Shown: one piece after another, positions 38,900 to 45,997 of the stretch | Layout: each line of letters starts with the position of its first letter | Numbering within the stretch: the stretch's first letter is position 1 | NCBI GenBank assembly: GCA_021162935.1 | Contig: JAGGXR010000084.1 | Location: 1-64,000 of the forward strand | Reading direction: 5' to 3' | DNA: 64,000 nucleotides | DNA from: Deltaproteobacteria bacterium | GTDB taxonomy: Bacteria; Myxococcota_A; Polyangia; HGW-17; SLPX01 | Translations under genes and position numbers: made by a program | Notes under the pieces: model-generated | Databases searched by the model: none | What the model was told of the DNA's origin: nothing | What the model saw: only the letters and a program-made list of their open reading frames with translations

Positions 38900-41800
38900 G
38901 GCTTGCGAGGCTGTGGGCGCGGCGGCGCCGGGGTGTTGGCAGGGGATGCGGTCGCCGTTCGATAAACCTGCAGGAGACGATAGCCGCTGAGCGTCTTGGA
39001 GGATCGAGCCATGATGATGATCGTGTTCATGCCCAGGGGCAGATGGACCGTCGTATCGAAGTTGAGCTGGGTCGTGTCCGGCCCAGGCGCAGCAAGATAG
39101 AAGGCCTTCCGGCGGTAGGCGTCCGCCCGGCTGTTCGAAACGAACACGTACAGGTCTTTGAGGTGCGTCCCGTGGTGGGCGACGCCCTTGATCGTCACAT
39201 TGTCCCGGCCGGTGACCAGGGGGACCGCATCCACCGTGACTTTGGGCGGTTCGATATGCCCGGCAAAGACCTTGAGCGGCTCGGTCGGGTTCAGATGGAT
39301 CGTTTCCGAGAAGCCTGTTCGTGTCTTGGCATGGTAGACGCCCAGGTCGAAGGCGAGCGGTTTCGAGACGGTCTTTTGGAGTCGAAACACGATGGTCGCC
39401 TGTGCGGTGCGGCCGGCGACCAGATGCTTGATCAGGGCCCTGCCCTGCTCCAGGTAGATCGCTTTGCCAGATTTGTTTCGCAGCGTGACTACCGTGTTGT
39501 CCGCCGGACCGGCACCGACGTTCTTGATGCGGCAGAGCACCTTGACGGTTTCTCCCTTGGACAGCCGGTCGTCGCCGTTGCCCTTGAGTTCTTGAGCCTG
39601 GTAGTCCACCTGGAAACTCGGTCTCGGTTGCTGTGCCACGGTGAGATACGTGAGCACCGGACCTGCGTCCTTCTTGCCGGGCGAAGCGGTCGTGCCCTTG
39701 GTCGTGTTCGCGGCAGCTTGTGCCGTTTGCGTCGGTTTCGGGTAGGAGACGGATCCGTCCACGTACAGGATGAGCCTGAGAGGAATGGCTTCGTTCCATT
39801 CGTGGTACGGAATCTGAACGGGAATCGTCCAAAAACGCTTCTTGCCCGGATCGATGCGTCCCAGGAGAAATTCACGACCATCGAGATAGTATTCACTGGC
39901 ATGCAGGACCGCTCGAACCCGCCATACGGGCGAAGTTCCGCCGTTGTGCACCGTCACGGTGATCGAAAGCCTGCTGCCTGCTTGTACCGGCTTGTCTCCC
40001 GTGCTTTTCGTCAGGGTGAACTGTAGCTTGGGCGCTGGGGCGGACGACTGCACGTCTGCCCCTGCGGTCGTCGGCGCTTTCGCCCCTGTGGTCGCGGCCG
40101 ATTTCGGGTCTGGACGCCAGTCCACGCCCAACCGCTTGGCCGCCGCGATGATCCGCATCTGTTGCACAGTGCGTTGGCGCTGCACGAACTCTTTCATGTG
40201 ATCGATCATGCCGATTCTGGGGCCGGCTCCTTCCAAGAGGAAGGATCGGGCCACTTCCAGGACCGATGGGTCGGCCCCCACAGAGCCGGTTGTAGACAGA
40301 ACTTTTTCCTGCTTGGCCTGGTCCATCAGATACTCGATGGCCCACAGTGGCTTGGGGATGGTCACCTGTCGTCCAGGCGAGAGGTGGGTGGGGAGTCTCG
40401 CTTCGCCCGAACGAGCCTTTGCAGGTTGGAGATGGATCCACTTCTTGGTCACGATGACCGGCCTGGTGAGCAGGTCCGGCACCACACCGATGGTCTGGAT
40501 GGGCACGTCGCCCCGAACCAGGTAGCGCGCAACGGTGAGCTTGAGGGCCGAGTTGTCATCGTTCTTCATGAGCACCTGGACGCTGCCCTTGCCGAAGGTG
40601 CGTTCGCCGATGACCAGGGCCCGTCCCATGTACTTGAGGGCGCCGGAAACGATCTCCGCCGCGCTCGCCGACCCACGATTGACCAGGACCACGATTGGTT
40701 TCCGCCAGATCGTTGTTTCCTTTTTTGCGGTCCATTTTTCGAACTGGGCGCCTCTGGCGCCTTCGGTCACCACGATGGTGCCCATGTCCACGAAGGCATC
40801 CACCACGGCCACCGCAGCACTGAGCAGTCCGCCAGGGTTGTTCGACAGGTCCACGATGATGGAGGTGGCGCCGCCCTTTTGCACCTTTGCCAAGGCGGCT
40901 TCGAGTTCCAATCTGGTGTTTCCACTGAATCGGCTGATGCGCACGTAGCCGATATTTCCCTTGAGCATTTTGGCGGTGACCGAGTGGATCTCGATTTTGG
41001 CGCGCACGACATCGATTTTCTTGGGTGCCGATAGGCCGGAGCGTTCGATCCAGAAGCTGACTTTGGTGCCGATCGCTCCGCGCAGTCGGCTCACCGCTTC
41101 GTGAAGAGGCATGTTGACCGTGGACTCGTCTCCGATGCGTACGATGCGGTCGCCTGCTTTGATGCCAGCCTTGGCCGCCGGGGTGCCGTCGATGGGAGCG
41201 ATGACCGTCAGGGCTCCCTTGCGGATCGAGATCACGATGCCGATTCCTCCGAACGATCCGTGCGTCCTGATGGACATCTCGCCGAAGTCCTCCGGCTTGA
41301 GGAGGACGGAGTAGGGGTCCAGGGTTTCGAGCATCCCGTTGATTGCTGCGTACTGGAGGTCGGCTGCGTCCTTGTCCGAGAAGTCTCCGATGGACTTGAG
41401 CCTTGTCGTGATGAATGCCAAAATACGACGGAACAGTTGGGTCGCTTTGAGGGGTGATTGCATCACCGGCAGGGAGAAGTACTCGGATTTGTTTCCGACG
41501 GTGACCTCCATGCTGCCCGCATGGCCGGTTTTCCGATCCGGTGCGCTCACGAGTCGCACCTGGACCGAGGCCACCTGTTCCTGCACCTGCTGCAGAGCCT
41601 TGAGCACCATTTCTTCGGGATGGAACTTGTCCGGTTCCACGTATCGGAAGGTGACTTTTCGGAGCGCCTCGGTCAACACGGGGAACTTGGGTAGGTTCTT
41701 GTTCCACCGTTGGTTCGCTTCGGCCAGAAGCTGTCCCTTTGCCCCCTTGTGGAGGGCTGCCTTCTGGCTCCCTTTGCTTTGGGTCTCGGTTTCTTTGTGC

Positions 41801-41985
41801 TGCGTCGCCTTTTGTGACGAGCATCCTGTCCAGGACCAGGTCAGGGCGATGCCCACGAGGGCAATGGTGGTCACTGCCCTGGATGGCCACGGAATCCGCG
41901 GCTGCCGCATCGCAAATTTCGATGGACCATTGTGGTAGATGGTACTCCCGTGGACTGGGCGGTGACTGTTTGTGCTGTGGCTCAT
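38896..41985 (-). CDS. S41-family C-terminal processing peptidase with CARDB-like tail (lipoprotein)
   Basis: A 1029-residue secreted serine protease. The N-terminus (WSWTGC) is a lipoprotein signal. Residues ~225-320 are a PDZ domain (GIGIVISIRKGALTVIAPIDGTPAAKAGIKAGDRIVRIG). The peptidase core follows with IIVDLSNNPGGLL, catalytic Ser in NRGSASAAEI and Lys in ERTFGKGSVQ, the Ser-Lys dyad of the CtpA type. After ~residue 640 there is an extra ~380-residue region with two CARDB-like or Ig-like beta modules (TVHNGGTSPVWRV, IKNVGAGPADNTV), longer than normal Ctp proteases (~400-500). The tail may hold substrate or wall. It precedes the coupled lipoprotein gene and lies just past tRNA-Sec. Confidence 0.9.
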   Translation of the reverse strand: MSHSTNSHRPVHGSTIYHNGPSKFAMRQPRIPWPSRAVTTIALVGIALTWSWTGCSSQKATQHKETETQSKGSQKAALHKGAKGQLLAEANQRWNKNLPKFPVLTEALRKVTFRYVEPDKFHPEEMVLKALQQVQEQVASVQVRLVSAPDRKTGHAGSMEVTVGNKSEYFSLPVMQSPLKATQLFRRILAFITTRLKSIGDFSDKDAADLQYAAINGMLETLDPYSVLLKPEDFGEMSIRTHGSFGGIGIVISIRKGALTVIAPIDGTPAAKAGIKAGDRIVRIGDESTVNMPLHEAVSRLRGAIGTKVSFWIERSGLSAPKKIDVVRAKIEIHSVTAKMLKGNIGYVRISRFSGNTRLELEAALAKVQKGGATSIIVDLSNNPGGLLSAAVAVVDAFVDMGTIVVTEGARGAQFEKWTAKKETTIWRKPIVVLVNRGSASAAEIVSGALKYMGRALVIGERTFGKGSVQVLMKNDDNSALKLTVARYLVRGDVPIQTIGVVPDLLTRPVIVTKKWIHLQPAKARSGEARLPTHLSPGRQVTIPKPLWAIEYLMDQAKQEKVLSTTGSVGADPSVLEVARSFLLEGAGPRIGMIDHMKEFVQRQRTVQQMRIIAAAKRLGVDWRPDPKSAATTGAKAPTTAGADVQSSAPAPKLQFTLTKSTGDKPVQAGSRLSITVTVHNGGTSPVWRVRAVLHASEYYLDGREFLLGRIDPGKKRFWTIPVQIPYHEWNEAIPLRLILYVDGSVSYPKPTQTAQAAANTTKGTTASPGKKDAGPVLTYLTVAQQPRPSFQVDYQAQELKGNGDDRLSKGETVKVLCRIKNVGAGPADNTVVTLRNKSGKAIYLEQGRALIKHLVAGRTAQATIVFRLQKTVSKPLAFDLGVYHAKTRTGFSETIHLNPTEPLKVFAGHIEPPKVTVDAVPLVTGRDNVTIKGVAHHGTHLKDLYVFVSNSRADAYRRKAFYLAAPGPDTTQLNFDTTVHLPLGMNTIIIMARSSKTLSGYRLLQVYRTATASPANTPAPPRPQPRKP

Positions 41986-42126
41986 CCCTATTCCTGTCTT
42001 CGGTGATCCATGACCTGGGCCTTATCCATAACCTCGGCGTAACAACCTCGGCGTAACCTCGAAGCGCTGCCAGGCATTCCCGTTCGCGAAGCAAATGGTT
42101 CCAGAGCGTGGGATCATAGGAAAAAA

Positions 42127-42223
42127 CGGAAGCGTACGGGAGTCGAACCCGCCAGACTCGGCAGCTAAGCCTGTCTCAGACGGCTTTGAAGGCCGCGGGG
42201 GACACCGGTCCCCCAACGCTTCC
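42127..42223 (-). tRNA. selC: tRNA-Sec (UCA anticodon, selenocysteine)
   Basis: Read on the minus strand this 97-base gene begins GGAAGCGTTGGGGGACCGG and has the loop CTTCAAA with anticodon TCA (at 42189-42187). The acceptor ends pair (GGAAGCG with CGCTTCC). It has the T-loop GGTTCGACTCC and a long variable arm. These features and the 8/5 or 8-bp acceptor extension match bacterial tRNA-Sec. The discriminator G is at 42127 and the CCA is not encoded. T6 follows directly (42126-42121), a simple termination signal. SerRS, SelA and SelB act on it in the known pathway; they are not in this window. Confidence 0.95.
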
Positions 42224-42231
42224 AAGGCGGC

Positions 42232-42259
42232 ATTATAGGCGAAGGCGACTGGGAAGCAA
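42232..42259 (-). promoter_or_regulatory. Promoter of tRNA-Sec
   Basis: On the minus strand TTGCTT (42259-42254), a 16-base spacer, then a perfect TATAAT (42237-42232) lie eight bases before the mature tRNA 5' end, so transcription would begin at or near the first tRNA base. Confidence 0.7.
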
Positions 42260-42367
42260 GAACAGCAGAGGAATGGAGTGTTGAAGTGGACCCAGGGAAG
42301 GACAAGAAAGGTGACCCTATCGCGAGTTGCTCCATTGTCCGTTCCTTGGTTTCACTGTTCATGGTCA

Positions 42368-42396
42368 TTGTGTCGAAAAAAACTCGATGGTATAAA
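42368..42396 (+). promoter_or_regulatory. Promoter of the zf-TFIIB gene
   Basis: TTGTGT, a 17-base A-rich spacer and TATAAA (42391-42396) precede the zf-TFIIB start by ~55 bases. Confidence 0.55.
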
Positions 42397-42451
42397 AGCT
42401 CGGTTCGTAGGGTCCTGTTGGGGGACCACGTGATGGACAAGGAGGGGACAG

Positions 42452-42889
42452 ATGAAATGCCCAAGGGATGGAACGGAAATGGCCGTGGTGCGGCACGAGG
42501 CAGGCGTTGAGCTCGATCGGTGCCTTGAGTGCGAAGGTGTATGGCTGGACCGCGGCGAGATCGATACGATTCGTGCCCACGTGACGCATGCATTCGATTT
42601 GGGGACCTTCCATGTGCCCGAACGGTTTGATTTTGCCTTTTCGAAGAGCATGCAGCTCGAGTATGCGACCATCGCCTGTCCCAAGTGCGGCCAGAAGATG
42701 GAGACCACCGAGTATGCCTATTGGTCTCAGGTCCTCGTGGACATCTGCCCTGCCGGCTGCGGCATGTGGCTCGACCGGGACGAGTTGAAGGCCCTCGAAG
42801 TGTTCTTCGGCCAGAACCTGATCGACGAAGAGAAGGAGACGGCCCAGTCGGCCATGTGGGCGAGCCTGACCGAAATGTTCGGCGGCTAG
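42452..42889 (+). CDS. zf-TFIIB-domain zinc-ribbon protein
   Basis: A 145-residue soluble protein starting behind AAGGAGGGGACAG. It holds two zf-TFIIB-like zinc modules: CPRDGTEM...CLECEGVWLDRGEID and CPKCGQKM...CPAGCGMWLDRDELKAL. The -C-GGVWLDRGEL pattern is typical of this family, usually of unknown role in bacteria. No DNA-binding evidence beyond the name is available. It has its own promoter between tRNA-Sec and the helicase gene. Confidence 0.85.
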   Translation: MKCPRDGTEMAVVRHEAGVELDRCLECEGVWLDRGEIDTIRAHVTHAFDLGTFHVPERFDFAFSKSMQLEYATIACPKCGQKMETTEYAYWSQVLVDICPAGCGMWLDRDELKALEVFFGQNLIDEEKETAQSAMWASLTEMFGG

Positions 42890-43108
42890 CGCATCAGTTC
42901 TGGTTGGCTCGTTGTTGGCCACGACCTGGCCGAAATCATGCCTCGTTCGAGGCTGTGTTTCATCATATTCTTTGAATGCTGTGTCGTTCGGCGGTGCGTA
43001 GAAGGCGCTTCAGAAGCGTGTTTCCCGTGCTGTGTCCGTGATGGCACAACCATTGCTCCGCTCATGCTCATGTCACCCAACTGACCACTTTGCACTGGAG
43101 TTGGTTTC

Positions 43109-44545
43109 ATGCGCGAGCACAGCACGACCGTTGGGCCGGCCGGACCCCGACGTTCATCTTCGTCGGCGATCGTTTTCGAATACGACGCAGGTACGTTGGT
43201 CCTGCGCCGCGTTCCTCCTGGATTCGATCCTTCGGCCTATCCCGATTTGACCTGGGATCCGAGAGTCGGCGTCTTTCGCGCTGCGGGCTATCGATATGCG
43301 GCTTTGGTGGCGAACCTGCGTCGGGCAGGCTGGACCGTGCAGGATGCGATCCACAAGTCGGCCGATCGGCATCGGTTCGGCTGGAAGCCATTCGACCTGC
43401 GATCCTACCAGTCGGACGCCCTGTGGGCCTGGCGTCGCGCTGGCCGACGAGGACTGGTCTGTTTGCCCACAGGGAGCGGGAAGACGCGGGTCGGCCTCGC
43501 GGCCATGGCCGCAGGCGGATTGGCCACCTTGGTGCTGGTGCCCACCAAGGTGCTTTTGGCCCAGTGGGCCGAGGCGATTCGCGCCCTGTACGAAGGCCCA
43601 ATCGGCCAGGTGGGAGACGGCCAGAAGCGCGTGGAGTTCGTGACGCTGTGCACTTTTGAAAGCGCCTATCGCCACCTGGAACGGTTCGGCGACCGGTTCG
43701 GTCTGCTCATCGTGGACGAGGTGCATCACTTCGGAGGCGGACTGCGCAGCGAGGCGCTCGAAATGGCCCCGGCTCCAAGTCGTCTCGGCCTGACCGGGAC
43801 GCCGCCTGCCGACCGGGACAACGATGGTCGCCTGGCGCGAATCGAACGTCTCGTTGGGCCCGTGGTCTATGAGATGAACGTTGTGGACCTGGCCGGGAGC
43901 TTTCTGTCCGACTTCGAAACCGTGGTGCTCCCCGTTTCACTCACGCCGGCCGAAAGCCTCGAATACGAGCGGAACAACGCACGGTTTTTGGGCGAATATC
44001 GCACCTTTCGGGCCGGCAACCTGAATGGGACCTGGCCCGAGTTCATTGCATGGTCCAGGTCGAGGCCGCGAGGGTTGGAGGCCGTCTCCGCCTGGCACCG
44101 CAATCAGGCACTGTTGAGTCTGCCGGCGGCCAAGCGGGCCTTGCTGGCCGACCTGCTTCTTCGTCATCGCAGGCACAAGGTCCTGGTGTTCACCAGGGAC
44201 AACCAGGCGGCCTACGGCATTTCGTCCGAGCACCTCATTCCCGCTGTGACATGCGACGTGGGTCGGTCCGAGCGTACCCAGATTCTGTCCGCGTTCAAAG
44301 CGGGGCGCGTCCGGGCGCTCGTATCGTCCCGGGTCCTCAACGAGGGAGTGGACGTGCCGGAGGCCGACGTGGCCATCATCGTGGGGGGGGCATTGGGCAC
44401 AAGAGAGTACCTGCAACGGGTGGGTCGGGTCCTGAGGCAGGGCGATGGCAAGAGGGCGAAAATCTACGAGTTGGTGGTGGGGCGCAGCGGCGAGGCCAAA
44501 CGGGCCCGGGGTCATGCCGCCAGTCTGACCCGTGGTCGAAGGTGA
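43109..44545 (+). CDS. XPB-like superfamily 2 DNA helicase
   Basis: A 478-residue SF2 helicase close to archaeal/eukaryotic XPB. An N-terminal damage-recognition-like domain (~1-90, LRRVPPGFDPSAYPDLTWDPRVGVFRA) precedes RSYQSDALWAW (Q-type), Walker A PTGSGKT near 120, DEVHHFG near 204, LTGTP, and the second core domain with VLVFTRDNQAAYGIS, SRVLNEGVDVPEADVAII and QRVGRVLRQ. The DEVHH form matches XPB. The following Bax1-like gene makes an XPB-Bax1 helicase-nuclease pair likely; in archaea this pair unwinds and cuts bubble DNA. The start follows GGAG. Confidence 0.88.
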   Translation: MREHSTTVGPAGPRRSSSSAIVFEYDAGTLVLRRVPPGFDPSAYPDLTWDPRVGVFRAAGYRYAALVANLRRAGWTVQDAIHKSADRHRFGWKPFDLRSYQSDALWAWRRAGRRGLVCLPTGSGKTRVGLAAMAAGGLATLVLVPTKVLLAQWAEAIRALYEGPIGQVGDGQKRVEFVTLCTFESAYRHLERFGDRFGLLIVDEVHHFGGGLRSEALEMAPAPSRLGLTGTPPADRDNDGRLARIERLVGPVVYEMNVVDLAGSFLSDFETVVLPVSLTPAESLEYERNNARFLGEYRTFRAGNLNGTWPEFIAWSRSRPRGLEAVSAWHRNQALLSLPAAKRALLADLLLRHRRHKVLVFTRDNQAAYGISSEHLIPAVTCDVGRSERTQILSAFKAGRVRALVSSRVLNEGVDVPEADVAIIVGGALGTREYLQRVGRVLRQGDGKRAKIYELVVGRSGEAKRARGHAASLTRGRR

Positions 44546-44591
44546 GGGCGGAGCAGGATGTGGCGTCGTGGGTCGGGCAATCTTCCGAATA

Positions 44592-44643
44592 TGGAATCGT
44601 CTGGTCCACCGGTTCAATGGAATCGTCTGGTCCACCGGTCCAG
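44592..44643 (+). repeat. 26-bp tandem direct repeat between the helicase and nuclease genes
   Basis: TGGAATCGTCTGGTCCACCG occurs at 44592 and 44618. The duplicated unit is 26 bases, with a few differences at its end. It sits in the short gap before the Bax1-like gene, upstream of its GGAGG. Confidence 0.85.
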
Positions 44644-44672
44644 GCGATCGATCTTGGTGATAGGAGGTCCAC

Positions 44673-45965
44673 ATGTTTTCTTTGGCAATGACTCCATACA
44701 GTGTTCGTGGAGCACGGGTCGTGTTGCACTATCTGACCCGCGCGGATCGGGTTTGGGTCGAAGGGCTCATCGCGGAGTATGAGGCCCACGTTGGGCGTAC
44801 GAAGCAGGAGTTGACCGATCGACTGAATGGTCCCTTGCCGGCCGCGGTGCCCAAACGGCAGGCTGCCCTCGTCAGGCAGGTGCTCGATCATCTCTATCGA
44901 CCGCAGACCCGATGCGCCGCTCCGCCGGCGACGATTCGCCGGGTTCTGTTCCATGAGGCGGCTCGGTGGAAGCCGGAGCACGTCGAGGATCTGGCGTCGT
45001 GGAAACGTCAGGTGGTGGGGCGAGCTGCTGACGAACTCGGCCTCACGTCGAGACAGGTGCTCGACGGCCTGTACGGCGATATGCCCCACCGTCGGATCGT
45101 AACGGCGCCCGACGAGACGCCCACCCCGGACGAGGTGATCGGCATGGCGAACCTGTCCATGGCCCAGACCATGGTGGCCCGGTCCCAGGACGTGACCATC
45201 GAATTGGATTCGCAGGTTCGTCCTGTGGTCCGGATGGCACGCCTGCTCGGACTCATCTGCACGGTGGACGGGCTGTCCTCACTCGATGGCCAGATTGTTT
45301 CTGGGTCGGTCCATCCGTTCAGGCAGGGAGCCCTGCTGCAGATTTCTGGTCCTCTGAGTCTGTTTCGACACACCCTCAAGTACGGGAGGTCGCTTGCCCG
45401 CCTCCTGCCTGGTTTGGCCTGGAGCCCACGTTGGCGGCTTGTGGCCAATTGTTACGTCGAAGGACGCATGGTGGAGTTCGTCGCGGACCACAGCGACCAC
45501 CTCGTATCCGCGACGAATCAGCCGAATCAGTTCGACAGCAAGTTGGAAGAGCGTTTCTTCAAGGATGTTTCGAAGCTCGCCCCGGACTGGGATCTGTTGC
45601 GTGAGCCCGAACCCGTTCCCCTCGGACATGGATTCATGTTCCCTGACTTTGCCTTGGTATCGCCGGATCAGCCCGAGGAGAAGGTTTTGGTGGAAGTGGT
45701 TGGATTTTGGACCCCTGGCTACCTTCGGCGCAAGTTGGCCGACCTGGCCGAGGCAGGACTGGAGCGGATCATTGTATGCGTGGACGAATCCTTGGGCTGT
45801 GTCCAGGAAGATCTGCCCGTTGCTGCGAGGCTCATTCCATTTCGGAAAAAGATCGACGCCGCGGTGGTGCTGGAGCAGGCGAAGCAACTGCTCGAAGGAG
45901 CTGGACCGATCCGAGGCGGCCGGCAGGGTGCCCGGCCTAACGTTGCCAGACAATCCTGGGCTTGA
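44673..45965 (+). CDS. Bax1-like nuclease (DUF790 family), XPB partner
   Basis: A 430-residue DUF790 protein; ATG follows GGAGG. The N-terminal half binds helicase in the known archaeal pair; the C-terminal part (~288-410) is a PD-(D/E)xK-like nuclease domain: FDSKLEERFFKDVSKLAPDWDLLREPEPVPL, FMFPDFALVSP (catalytic Asp), VLVEVVGFWTPGYLRRKL (catalytic Glu then a Lys). In archaea Bax1 cuts 5' of the bubble opened by XPB. Its position ~130 bases behind an XPB-like gene supports the assignment. The last ~15 residues are a Gly/Arg-rich tail. Confidence 0.88.
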   Translation: MFSLAMTPYSVRGARVVLHYLTRADRVWVEGLIAEYEAHVGRTKQELTDRLNGPLPAAVPKRQAALVRQVLDHLYRPQTRCAAPPATIRRVLFHEAARWKPEHVEDLASWKRQVVGRAADELGLTSRQVLDGLYGDMPHRRIVTAPDETPTPDEVIGMANLSMAQTMVARSQDVTIELDSQVRPVVRMARLLGLICTVDGLSSLDGQIVSGSVHPFRQGALLQISGPLSLFRHTLKYGRSLARLLPGLAWSPRWRLVANCYVEGRMVEFVADHSDHLVSATNQPNQFDSKLEERFFKDVSKLAPDWDLLREPEPVPLGHGFMFPDFALVSPDQPEEKVLVEVVGFWTPGYLRRKLADLAEAGLERIIVCVDESLGCVQEDLPVAARLIPFRKKIDAAVVLEQAKQLLEGAGPIRGGRQGARPNVARQSWA

Positions 45966-45997
45966 TCATGGACTGGTGCCTGGTCCCGGCCATACAT

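Noticed and set aside
37736-39832. Minus-strand frame starting at 39832 as a 698-residue protein
   Set aside because: The first 311 codons overlap the S41 protease gene in another frame and have no homology. The real gene starts at the GTGA overlap (38899).
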